From Schizochytrium sp. TIO01 (Eukaryota > Sar > Bigyra > Thraustochytrida > Thraustochytriidae): a stretch of DNA of 64,000 nt. The notes beneath the pieces were generated by a model, which ran no database searches, had not been told where the DNA came from, and saw only the letters and a list, made by a program, of their open reading frames with translations. Below, piece by piece: positions 33,440-44,431 of this stretch (position 1 is its first letter; every line of letters begins with the position of its first letter). The position numbers and the translations under genes are program-made. The stretch lies in the NCBI GenBank assembly GCA_004764695.1, contig SMSO01000035.1:1920001-1984000 (forward strand), written 5' to 3'.

Positions 33440-33991
33440 CTAGTTGGACAAGATTGATGAGAGTCGTTCGTGTGCCTGAATCTTGCGCTGCCACACAACA
33501 TAAAGTGCCCCTACTGCACCAATGATCATAACAAACTCAAAATACATGACATCATCCCCAGCAGATGCAACAGGTGGGTCGCATGCAAAAAACACGTTCA
33601 CCTCTTCAACTTTATAGCCGCATTCATGAGCACTTGCAGCTCCAGGTGTTCCGTCGCAGGAATCATCGTTGACGCGCTTTCGAATTTGGCACAGATACTC
33701 TTGCTTATAGCCGGTTCCAAGGCACGTTGGGTCTGTCGCAGCCCACTTAAGATCTTCTGCAGAACAACGTTCGCAAGCGCTAACAGCGTCGCAGTTCGAG
33801 CGAGCCTTTGCAGCGCTGGAAGAGTGAGATGAAACGGCGTCGCTCAGGCCGGACACGCTGTCAATGCCAGCTTCGGCAGCCGCTGGAACCGCTAGAAAGG
33901 TCGCAAAGAACACCAAAAGCAAAGCCAAAGCCATCGCAGGCAGTCCTGTTGGACGTAGGCGACGCGAGGACGATGCGAGTGACGGCATCAT
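33440..33991 (-). CDS. JTB: JTB-like type I membrane protein
   Basis: The frame is open to 34003 but that codon is TTG; two adjacent ATG codons start at 33991 and 33988, giving about 183 residues. A signal peptide (hydrophobic about 19-38, ending AAAEA) precedes a Cys-rich extracellular domain: ACERCSAEDLKWAATDPTC, GTGYKQEYLC, a later DDSC and an ECGY/FFAC pair. A transmembrane helix (about 149-168) is followed by the short basic tail WQRKIQAHERLSSIL. The C..C...(18)TxxCxxTGYxxxxxC spacing and the WQRK.. tail match JTB (jumping translocation breakpoint protein), a small conserved membrane protein linked to mitochondria and cytokinesis in animals. The serine-rich spacer and extra cysteines are larger than in human JTB. 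The assignment is by pattern. Confidence 0.72.
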   Translation of the reverse strand: MMPSLASSSRRLRPTGLPAMALALLLVFFATFLAVPAAAEAGIDSVSGLSDAVSSHSSSAAKARSNCDAVSACERCSAEDLKWAATDPTCLGTGYKQEYLCQIRKRVNDDSCDGTPGAASAHECGYKVEEVNVFFACDPPVASAGDDVMYFEFVMIIGAVGALYVVWQRKIQAHERLSSILSN

Positions 33992-36074
33992 ATGTATTTT
34001 CAAGGTTTAGCACCAACTTCGTTTTATATCATGAAGAATCGTGCATTAATTTCTAGGATGTAATGTAATAATAAGCACCTAGGTACTACTAGCAGGAACA
34101 TAAGATTGATATGTTCATGGATACAAAAGCGCTGCCATGTGAGATTGCAGTAGTAAAAGCCATAGTTACGTCGCACGAGCATGTTGATTTTTAACGCAGG
34201 GAGCAACCTATTAAGAGTTGTAATATATTGTGCTCTTGCATCAAATGGCATGCTAGGCCATGCTCAACACCACTATATTATGTGTGTAAGTAGAGAATCG
34301 ATACATATCTTGTCACATATCTGACGAATCCCTTTCATAATAATCTTAGCTCTGACGAAATGAATAACATGTACTTCGGGAGTTTAATTGTTTCTTTGAT
34401 CTGATAATGCCATACATCTTTGCATAAGAAAAGATGGCAAAGTTGATGATATTCTTTACTTGTTTCTCGTTCTCTGATTGGTTCAACATAACTCATCTGC
34501 AGGTAATGCAAAAGCCTCGGCATGTATTAAGGGTGCATTTCCAGCATTTGCCTGAGCTGTCTCTGCAGGGTCCGTGAAAATTGTTTCAGGATTGAAAACT
34601 ATTGAGATCGATTGGTTTCGTTCACTGTCCTAGTAAGATGATAGGAACGCAGAATATCTAACATAAACAAAGTCAGCATTAGATAGAGCCCGAAGCTGAC
34701 TTTGAAGATTTGAAGGTGGAGACGGTTGTCGTTTCCAGATGAAGCCTGAAGAACGATCAAGTGCTTTTCGAGTTCTTAAAATCTCATGATCTTGCATATT
34801 TTTTAAGGAGAGGGAAGGAACGGCCGGGGGGGGAAATTGAAGCACACCACTTTAAAACTAAAATTTGAGCTCAAGATCTCCTTCCATAGCCTCACATGCA
34901 CCCGTGCCTAATCCCGAAAAGTATCCATATCAAAAGAACAAACTAAATAAGATGCAAAGATGCCTTAAGGATGGCTTGTTCCAATAAGCATAATATAGAT
35001 TGCAGACGACATGTTCAGAATATCGATCGAGATTTTGGGGATGCGCTCACAGATATCCAGGAAATATAGTCTTTAGAGCCCCGCCTGTTCCCCCTGCAAA
35101 ATACTCCGAGTGGGGATATTTCAAGCAACGGTGGAAGAAGAAGAATAGCAGTTCTAGCAGCATAGAATTCTAAACTTGTATCAAATCCAATTTCGAAAAG
35201 TTCACGTTAGGAAACTTTTGTAGGACGTTGAAGCTTTTCAATTATGCAAAATAAACACAATTTTAAAGAAATTTAGAATTAAATAATACAACGAAAATGG
35301 CAGTGCATGAACATCGGCTTCACGGTCCTGCCAGTACTCGATTTCTCTGGATCTTCATGGGTCATACAAATTGCAAGGCGTTACAATTTGATTTTGTGAA
35401 AGAAATAACTCAATTATTTCGACCATTTACCGGAACAAGCGAAACTTTTCGGAACTTGCGTTTGTCTCAAGACATTTGGTAAACTGTCAATTCATTGAAG
35501 TATACATGACTAGTGATTTTTGCAAACGCTCCTTCGGTGTATGAGGATATGATGTGTTCTTCTACCTTTCTCTATCTAGAATTTGACTGGTTCAGAAAAC
35601 TCGATAATACTTGCGATGTAACCTTTTTTCGGAATTCAGGAAAACAACCTTTCATTTAACAATTCCTCATCATGCAAAGTAGGAAGGAAACATTTTTTTG
35701 CAAAATTAAATTTTGATTTTAATAATGAATATTCACGAAAGGCCACCAAAATTCATTTGACTCAGGCCTCTTTCAATGCGCGTAACCCAGTGAAAAGTCG
35801 CGGCCGCAAAAGAAGCACGGGGCAATCGACTACCTAGTTAGTTAGAAATAAATAGTGGTAAATAGAATAACATGACACAATAAATTATGAGGAGATGCAG
35901 CTTCCAAGATTGTTTCATTGTCCTAGATCAACCTGCGCGAGTCGCCGAACCGAGTGCGAATTTATCAAAACTTCGTGAAAAAACATGTTCAAGCTGGCCT
36001 TTTCTCCGGCAACCAGCTCTTCCAGGCCGGCTAGAGATACATAGTAATATTCCTTCTGCGATAGCCCGCGAGTC
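33992..36074. other. AT-rich spacer
   Basis: No gene is seen; the few open frames are short with random-like composition. Confidence 0.6.
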
Positions 36075-37143
36075 ATGCTTACTCGAATTGACAAAGAAGG
36101 CAAACGTTTGCAGGTGAGATTGTGCAGCTTTTTCTTTCTTGCAATCCAAGTTGGACTTTCCCCCCTCAATTTCAGGCAAAAGAAAAAGTTTATTTTTTCT
36201 ATTTTAAAACTATTTTTAAATATTAATCTGAACCATCTTTGTTTGTTTCTTTGTCTGTTTGTTTGTATAACCAAATTATATATAATTTGATTTAATTGTT
36301 TATAATTAAATATTATATATATTATAAATAAATAAATAAAATAAAATAAATCAAAAAAGAGGAAAGAGAGGAAAAGCGAAGAAACCAATTATTTCATTTC
36401 TTTCTTTTCTCAGTCTGGATTTATGCCCGAAATTGCCGCAACACTCTTAAATTATGATTTCGTTCTTCACAGCAGTCAAAATCTGAGGTTGCCTTACAGG
36501 TGTAAGTCCCTACATACATATATATATATACAGATGGGGTAGGGTATTTAATCAATAGCCTCTTACGGTCTGAGTGACGAGTGGATTTTCTCAGAGCTGT
36601 GTGCCAGTGATTGTATCTTATGGGTACATCGTACAATCCTGATGGCTGATAAATCATGGATGATTACCTTGAAAATGCACTCTTTGGCATTGATCGTGCA
36701 CCATCCCAGCTCATGACCGAATTAAGCAGGCCACGTTGCCCAACTCTGGCGTGTGAAAACTAGCAAAACACGGATGCAGAAGCTCCGCTCCGCTTCTCGT
36801 GACCAGCGAAATCACTTGAATTGGAGACCCAGTCAGAAAAATCAAAGTAAATAAAAATTTCCTCTGCGTAAGAAGAAATTCAGACACCATGGAAAGTAAA
36901 TTTGTTTCCATAATTCAAGCAATCCAGGCCCCATCTCGACGGTAGGTACCTAGCCAGGCCAACCTTCCAGGGCCTCCACGCGGCCAATCGTGTTTTTCAG
37001 GAGCCACTGAAGGCTGCGATTCACAAGGCAGCAGCAATTAACGAGGTTGCTACTGTGATTGATGACCTTGGCGAATGCTTTCCAAGTAAGCAGCGATTAA
37101 AATATATAAAGCGCTTTTATTTTTTGCTTTTAAAAAGAAATGT

Positions 37144-37174
<31 letters not shown>

Positions 37175-37954
37175 CTTTTCTAACTATCACATATAGTTCT
37201 ATAATAGTAATGCTAACTTTAAATAGAGTGACAGTATGAATAAATTCTCAAAATCCCACGCGGCAAATGTCCGCCAAATCGTAGAGTGATGACTCAAAAG
37301 TCAAAAGCAATGGAGGGAAAAGAAGTGGTTCGCGTGCGCAGAGGACATAGAGCGCTGCCCTAAATAGAGATCATGCAGACCAGGGCGGGGCTAGCATACT
37401 CACAATACGATAATAAGTGCTCAAGCAAGCACGGGAAGAATTTGCTTTGTTGACGGAACCCTCCGACGATGATTGAGCTGTATTCGTTTCAGAGCACTTC
37501 GCCGTGCGGGGAATGCGGCTGTTTGGAATCTCTGCTGCAGAGGGGACACCTCGAAGAGGTACGATATTGGGAGGTTACGAGAATAAAACAAACTTTAAGT
37601 GCCAAGTGCCGAGTTTTGCAATTCTTGCAATTTTGGTGATATTTCTACAGCTACCAAACTGCAGAGATTACAGTCTGTCTGTATGAAATTCATCAAAGGT
37701 CCTCGGAACACAAACCCTGAGCATAATTTGAAGATTGCTTATTTGATTTGAAGGACAACTGGTCAGCGAAATCGCTTTCTGGGCGGGTTTTATGGGGATT
37801 TAAATTTACTATTCTGCCTGTGGATTTTGGCATCAACTGCTTTGGACATTGTTAAGGCCTTCACGTTATAAAAGATGTAGGCTATCTATGGCTGGAGCCG
37901 AGGATTGAGGCAACGTTGAGGTTGAATTCATCGATATTCATTGTGTACCCATAG
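36075..37954 (+). CDS. Cryptic short-exon gene or gene relic (tentative)
   Basis: I do not recognise the product. Five or six small exons can be chained in one frame: 36075-36113 (starts ATG, donor GTGAGA), 37001-37085 (acceptor TGTTTTTCAG, donor GTAAGC), 37493-37558 (acceptor TTCGTTTCAG, donor GTACGA), 37651-37698 (acceptor ATTTCTACAG), 37754-37786 and 37881-37954 (TAG stop). The first four are the best. They read as a helical protein, for example EPLKAAIHKAAAINEVATV, then HFAVRGMRLFGISAAEG, then ATKLQRLQSVCMKFIK. Exon 2 is sharply more GC-rich than its surroundings. The last two junctions have weak sites. It could equally be a decayed gene. Confidence 0.3.
37144..37171. repeat. TA dinucleotide microsatellite
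   Basis: A perfect run of about 14 TA units, in the second intron of the tentative gene at 36075-37954. Confidence 0.95.
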
Positions 37955-40900
37955 TGCTAATCTGGAACTTCAGTGGACCTTGTTAAAATTGAGCTAACTC
38001 GAGATCCTGTAAAGGTCGCATTTTCCATTAGCAATGATTGTTTTATTGCAAATGATTGGCGCTGCAAGCGCACTTTACAAGGCGGTGTGTGCTTTTAAGC
38101 TTACTCCGGGTCTTACTGAAGCCAGCTGGTTGGTAGTGTAGCGCACAAATCGGAAAAAGATTAGCATAGCCATATACTAAATCTTACTTATGGCTAATGA
38201 CAAATGTAATGATACACTAGAAAGCAGCATCATAGTTCATGGAAGGAAGCGTAATGCTTTTGTGAAAGCAAACTATTTGATATTTTTTTCATTAACTTAG
38301 AGGGAAGCTGTCCAAAGCCAACCATTCTTTATTCTTTGAAAGCTACAAGCCTACATATAAATACTGCTCTCTTCAGGTATGAGCCTTCTCTTTGCTTGGT
38401 ACAAGAATGTAGGAAAGTTGCCCAGTCTTGTGCCCTCTCAGCAGTAGCCGTGATCCATTCACTTGGCAACCCGAAGTTCCCCAAAACTTACGATCTGTGC
38501 AGTGTATATTCAAAGCACTAGAGGTGTGCACCTCTAATGCTTTACTAGTAAAACATAGATAATTCCATTTTGTGAAGAAAATGAATTGCGCTAATAAGAA
38601 AAGCTCTCTTGTAAAACGTCGGGATGGACCTCGCCATTGAATAGAAAACGCAGCATAGCAAATCAGAGAAATATTCATGAATATTAAATTTGTTTTTAAG
38701 GAAGTGTCCACGTCGAAGGTTTCTGCAAATTAGGGCACGCTTTATTCCTATGTCTGCACCTTCAAAAGAAAAGAGGATACTTTAAGTTTCGGGATTTATT
38801 ATGTACCTGCGTAGTACCTAACTACCTAATTCGCTTATTATTTATTCTTTTAAAGAGTGGATTTAAGTTTCATATATTTTTTTTTCTTCTCTTTTTTAAT
38901 ATTAATATTTTAATTAAAATTATGATTATGTCTATACTATATATTATATTACTTGGTGCCAATGGCTGAATTGCGTTCTGACGGACTGGTTGAAAGAAAT
39001 CAGGAACGGGGAAGTATGATGAAAGGTTTTTGATTATCTTCTTCATCTTAAGGGATACAGCAGACATCGAGCAGCCAAAACGGCCTCAATCGCCATCCTC
39101 AAGAGACACTTAATCCTGAAACATCTCATTTCTGCAATCAAAGGGTGGTTTCATCTTTATCTAAACCTAACTTGTGATGATAAAATCAACAAATCAAGTC
39201 ATGCCAATTGGAGACAAGACCTCCGAAATTTGTTCAATCTTTGCTGGAGATCGGAGATCTTTAGAGAAGGAAGTCCTCGAGTCAGGCGATCTTCGCAACG
39301 CGCACGGCCATTGATCCGATTCACCTTAGAGTTACCAGCTCTGATCAATGTCTGTCAGGTTAGCTCAGTAGTTTTCAGCGCGATGCGGATGACGTTCTTA
39401 AGCAGGCGGAGTAATAGAAGCAAGTTTATTGTGATCTATGATACGCAATACGCGATGAGTCATGATTATTCGTATTCATGGATCGGAGTTGCTCATTATG
39501 ATTGATAAATCTCCAGTTTTTCAAGACAAAGAAAACCTAAATAAATGGTCTTTGAGATTATGCGGTCTTTCCGCCCACACACACACCAGGAGTTAAGGAG
39601 AAAGATGGCGATGATAAGTTGAACTACTACGTCATGAGATCTGCGTCATGCATCATCGACTATAGCCTTGTGGATCTACATCGTGAAAATCAATACGAGT
39701 AATGCTATGAGCTCGGTGATCTTTGACTTGACGATGAGATGTCTCCGTTGGGGTTGATTTTAAAGGCACTTGAGCCATCTGCTAAACTGATGTAGCACTC
39801 CGCAGAGATAAACCGATTGCATTTTCGCACGCTCACCAGTTATTACCTATGGGTTTTTGAATTCTGGATTTTCCCGTATGTGCCGTGGCACGTTGCGAAG
39901 TTCCTTCAAGCATCTTTCTCGCCAAACATCTACAGGTCAAGTGTTCGGGAAAGAAGATATTGGCAATGTCAACGCCGTCGCACCAGTCATTTCGTGTTTT
40001 TTCATCTTCTCATGTTCTACCAAACAATTTATAATCAAGAAACTCATAAAAGATAAATTGCCAAGTTAATCTCAGTTTCCAAGAAGACGTACCTGGGTAC
40101 TGTAACGATGAACCTTAACCTTCATTCGCACCCTAAGACTAGGTCATAACTCATCAACCCCGTCTGCTTTCGTGCGTCTGCGAAAAGTTTGGTTTATTTA
40201 CCTAAACTTAGTGGTCTCTGATATTGACAACTTAATTGATCATCAAAAACTTTTTGCTGCTATAACCTCATTTCATCAGGAACAAAACCAGGTGAACAAA
40301 CTAAAGAAACCACAGCTCTAGAAAAGGGAAACACGTTTTCCTGCCAAAGAAGACCGTTTTATGCGCACAAGACTGTGCAATTTGATGGTTATTAGTCAAT
40401 AAATCGTCATTATATAGAGACCTGCGAAATCAAGTTGAGGTGTATATTTCGGATTATAAATCATTTTGAATTATTTTAAATTCCTATTTTGGCTTTAGTG
40501 GCAGTGCAAAGTCTATAGGTGAAACGAATGCAGAGTCTCCAAAGTAAAGTCCCAAAAACAAAGACACTGGAGGTCATAACAGTTTGGGGCAGACTGCGTG
40601 GGAGACGTGGTTGAAACATGAAAACGCTGACAGAAGGTCAGTTGTGCTAAAAAAGACTTCACTCAACTTATATGGTGGACGCCTAAGTCTTTATGTTGCC
40701 TGAGTTTGCTGGTCTTCTTTTCCATGGTGTTTATTTTCCTGAATTATTATTATTATTTATTTACTTATTGAATTTATATATTGTAGAAAAGTAGAACGGA
40801 GATAAATTGTTACTTTTAGAAAAAGAGAAGGAAGAAATGTGGCGGTCGCAGAAGAAAGCAAGAACTTGGAGAATGTGAACTATACGGAGATTGAAGTTAC

Positions 40901-42102
40901 CTCAAGGCGCAAAAGCAGCTTATTTATTTAGTGAGCTTCGTATGATCAAGTATTTCAGCCTCTCTAGATATTCGCCATATGAGGCACCCCACAATTCAAA
41001 GATTATATTCTTTGGCAGGAAAAACAGAATAAGAATTTTAGGAAAGGGAAAGTTCGGATTGGAAGAACGCTTATAAAAACTTTATTACCATTTCTTTTCC
41101 TTTCTTAGTTTTTTTTTTTTTTTTTAATTTAATTAACTACAGAAGTGAAAGTGTTTCCACTATCCACAAAAACAAGCGTGTGCGGAAGCTGTGCGTGAGC
41201 AGGTGTATTGAATTGATATAGTCGCGATTCTCAAATTAAAGTTCATCATGGTCATGGTTTCATGTATGCGTCAGCAAATGCTTCTCCATCCTGGGTTTTC
41301 TACGCGACCTCGTTCTGCCCTCCACGTTTCAATACCATCAGCATCCATCCATTTATGAATTCACGACTCGCCCGCCTCAGCGCTCGGAATTAAATTCTTT
41401 AGTCTAACTTCTTTTTCACTTACCGAGATAAAATTAAATGTATCGTCAACAATTTAATTCAAAGAGAAATACACCATAAACTTTATTCTTAAAGTGGTCA
41501 TGCGATGGTAAGCTTAGTTACGGCTACTCATACACCTCCATTCGCTCCATCCTCAATCCATCAATTTCCGCAATCCTCCTTCAAGCAACTAATTCCTTGG
41601 CGGTGCATTCAGCGCACCCATCGAGCGCTTGAGTGGATCGCGAGGCTGGCAGGCCTTCCTCCTCACAAGGTGGGGCCAGTGGAGCTGGGTCTGAACACCT
41701 CTGCCTCTGGGAAGACTGTCTCTGGTGGGAGGCAAGCGCTCTCTGGAGCCCACTGAAGGACGAGGACGAAGCAAGATTTCGCCTCCAGCTCGAGGACAGC
41801 AGACGCCTAACGCAGAGGAGCTGAGGTTCCTTCTGCACGGCAAGGCTGTCTCCCTCGAGCTTAACCACGAAGGAGTCCACGAGTTTGACGAAGACGAAGA
41901 TCTGCGACGAACACCACAGAAACTGCGAAACGAAGTTGACAACAGCGCGACAGCGGGTGTTGATCAATCTGCAGTAGACGGTGTCGTCGTCGACCTCGAC
42001 GTTGACGGAGAAAACGAGGACCTTCTAGGCTTGCTCGAGGCAGAAGTTGTTGAGGACCAAGCGTCTAGAAATTCGCAAGGTCGTTCACGAAGACTAAACA
42101 CC
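37955..42102. other. Large gene-poor AT-rich region
   Basis: More than 4 kb with no recognised gene. One exception in texture is a plus-strand frame free of stops from 39023 to 39505 (160 codons) with no early ATG and no known domain. A T17 run lies at 41109-41125. The last 400 bp (41695-42102) stay open in the frame of the next gene and may encode an upstream extension of it. Confidence 0.5.
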
Positions 42103-43509
42103 ATGGCTTCGACTCTCAGCAACAAGGAGGAGGAGGCACGCGCCCAAAACGAAGGCGCCGTGGATGCCGTTACCTTCGACCCAGAGACCGGGCCGCAACA
42201 CAACAGCGATGTTGAGGTGACCGATGAGCAGCTCTGGGATGGCTGGATGTGGCGTGTCTTCTGCATCAGTGTTGTCGGTTGGTGGGTTAACTGCCAACCT
42301 TCGGAACCGTACCTGACAAAGTACATGGAGGAGGTCAAGGGTCTCACAGATGACGAGATCAACCTTCGTGTATGGCCCACCAACACTGCCTGTATGCTTG
42401 CCTTCTACATCCCGGCAGGTCTCCTTGCCGAGCGTATTGGATACTGGCGCGTCATTTTGCTGGGACTCTGCTTTCGTGAAGCCACACGTATGCTTCTGAT
42501 TTGGGGTCAAGGCATCAACAACATGATTGCCATGCAAGTGACATACTCTGGAGCCATGGCCTGTACCACAGCTTTGTACACCAGTGTTCTTCTTGTCGTC
42601 CCCAAGGCACGAGCTGCTCACGCTTCCGCATGTGTATACTTCATGTACCACTTCGGTAACGTGATTGGATCCGCTGTCGGCGAGGGTGTTTACACTGCAA
42701 CAGAAAACCTGACTCTGCTGTTCTACATCTCGTGGGCGTGCACCTCTGTGGGCACGATCTGGTTCTTCGTGATGTTTCCCAAGCTCCCTCCCAAGAAACC
42801 CATCAGCTTCCGTTCGTTTTTCCAGAACTTCTCGGGACGCAGCTGCTTAGACAAGGTTGAGAACGGTACCTCGCAACTCGTCAGTTTCTCGGACCCTGTC
42901 AAAATCTGGGCGGTCGCAGCTGTATTCAGCTTTGGCGCCACTGTTATCTGGGGCAACTACTACCAGATGGCGTTCTACGTTATCGACGAGGCGGCCAAAT
43001 TCGGAATTCTCGAGATGTGCCTTGAGGCCTGCAATGCTCTTGGCAGCGTTACCCCGCTGCTAATTGCGTGGCACTCTGGTGAACACTTGTTGTACAAGTA
43101 TGCAGCTCCTCTTTCCATTCTCTTCACTGTTCTTATGGGCGGTATGGAGGTGGCCACCGTGGAGACTCACATCATTCAGCCCCTTTACGCCTATGCAGTC
43201 GTGCGGTCCCTGGCTGCCTCTGGTCTCGAGGTGTCCTTGCAGACTGCAGTCGGTCTTGACCCCAACACATCCCACTACGCCCTCATTATTACTGTTGTAC
43301 AGATGCTTTCGCTTTCCATCTGTACTGCTCTGCAGCTTGGTGTCGGTGTTGCTCTTGACTTTGGCTCTGATGAGTTTCTCATCAGCGGTGCAGTCCTTAA
43401 CGGCCTTGCCATCTTTGGTGTCGTTGTTACGTACACCGTTCTGTACTTCATGCACAGAAACAAACAACAAGATTTGGACGGATTCGATCGTCGCACCGAA
43501 TCTCTTTAA
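42103..43509 (+). CDS. SLC19-family carrier (reduced folate / thiamine transporter type)
   Basis: The ATG at 42103 sits in CACCATGGC, an ideal context, giving 468 residues. About eleven to twelve membrane helices are visible between residues 47 and 450, with a central loop around 228-262. The segment QPSEPYLTKYM (65-75) corresponds to the SLC19 signature around the first helix loop. The block ALYTSVLLVVPKARAAHAS (157-175) followed by HFGNVIGSAVGEG matches the YSS...R.A.Y...A......G......GQ pattern of the reduced folate carriers and thiamine transporters. It should import folate or thiamine; the substrate cannot be told from sequence. The frame remains open 135 codons upstream (from 41695) with acidic, coding-like composition and an EDLLGLLE dileucine-like motif, so a longer N-terminus from an upstream exon is possible. 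Confidence 0.75.
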   Translation: MASTLSNKEEEARAQNEGAVDAVTFDPETGPQHNSDVEVTDEQLWDGWMWRVFCISVVGWWVNCQPSEPYLTKYMEEVKGLTDDEINLRVWPTNTACMLAFYIPAGLLAERIGYWRVILLGLCFREATRMLLIWGQGINNMIAMQVTYSGAMACTTALYTSVLLVVPKARAAHASACVYFMYHFGNVIGSAVGEGVYTATENLTLLFYISWACTSVGTIWFFVMFPKLPPKKPISFRSFFQNFSGRSCLDKVENGTSQLVSFSDPVKIWAVAAVFSFGATVIWGNYYQMAFYVIDEAAKFGILEMCLEACNALGSVTPLLIAWHSGEHLLYKYAAPLSILFTVLMGGMEVATVETHIIQPLYAYAVVRSLAASGLEVSLQTAVGLDPNTSHYALIITVVQMLSLSICTALQLGVGVALDFGSDEFLISGAVLNGLAIFGVVVTYTVLYFMHRNKQQDLDGFDRRTESL

Positions 43510-44431
43510 GTCAGCACATATGCCATCGAATTTATACTACAACAACGTCTTGAAGTGCCAAAGCACTGAAGGACGCGTTTCTTTTCGAATCGCATGTGCA
43601 TTTCTTTCGTCGCTCCGCACTCATGAGTGTCCGACGAACAAATTTACTTTTCTTTCTCTCATTCATCGAATGACCGGCTGGAAAACAAGAAGTCGGGGGT
43701 GCGTCCTTCTTTGGAGGATGCTGAGATTATACCCTTTGAACCTGAACAGTCGTTAGTACCTGCGGAGGGAGAAGGTTGGGCTTTGGTTTTGTTTGACTGC
43801 TTTGTTGAAATTTTGTTTTCGCATCGCAATCTTCATCACCATGCTCTGCTTCTTCTTGTGCTCTAAGCCTAGGTCATTCACAAGTCTTTGCGGGACGCAT
43901 CGCAAAAGCCATGTCCCCATTGCTCAAGGCATCACCACCTTTGTATCTTTCATTGGTTGTTGAAGTCTACCACTACTACAGACTTGCGCTGCTTTGCGAG
44001 CTTTGCGCTCCCTAGTTCCATGTCCTTTTTTTTTTTTCATATCAATTCATTTTCACTTGGTTTGGATTTTCCTATTTTTTCATGTTGAGACTATTGTGTA
44101 TTTTGTTTGTTGTTTGCTCCAGGTCCGCGCGGGACCTTGCTTGCCTACAAATTTCGTTGTGAACTTAGAAAGCTAGCGATTCTTTCTTCTGACTCTTGAA
44201 ACTAAACCTTTCTGAGAAAGTAGCCTGGAAATATCCATATATCCTTTGTAGATTGACTTGCACAAGTCAGATGCTATGCTTCTTTAAATTTTGGTGATTT
44301 TGTGAAGTCGAAGAACGATGCTGTAGAATCACAATGCACGATAGTTGTGCAAAAAAAGAAAAGAAAAGAAAAGAGAAAAGTAGTTAATCAAACGATGTTT
44401 CTAAAATTGCAAATTCATATACGTTTATTTT
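43510..44431. other. Convergent 3' intergenic gap
   Basis: T-rich 3' flank between the carrier and the fumarate reductase. No gene is seen. Confidence 0.65.

Noticed and set aside
42094-42651. A 185-codon minus frame
   Set aside because: Antisense to the SLC19-type carrier, whose membrane helices and family motifs are clear.
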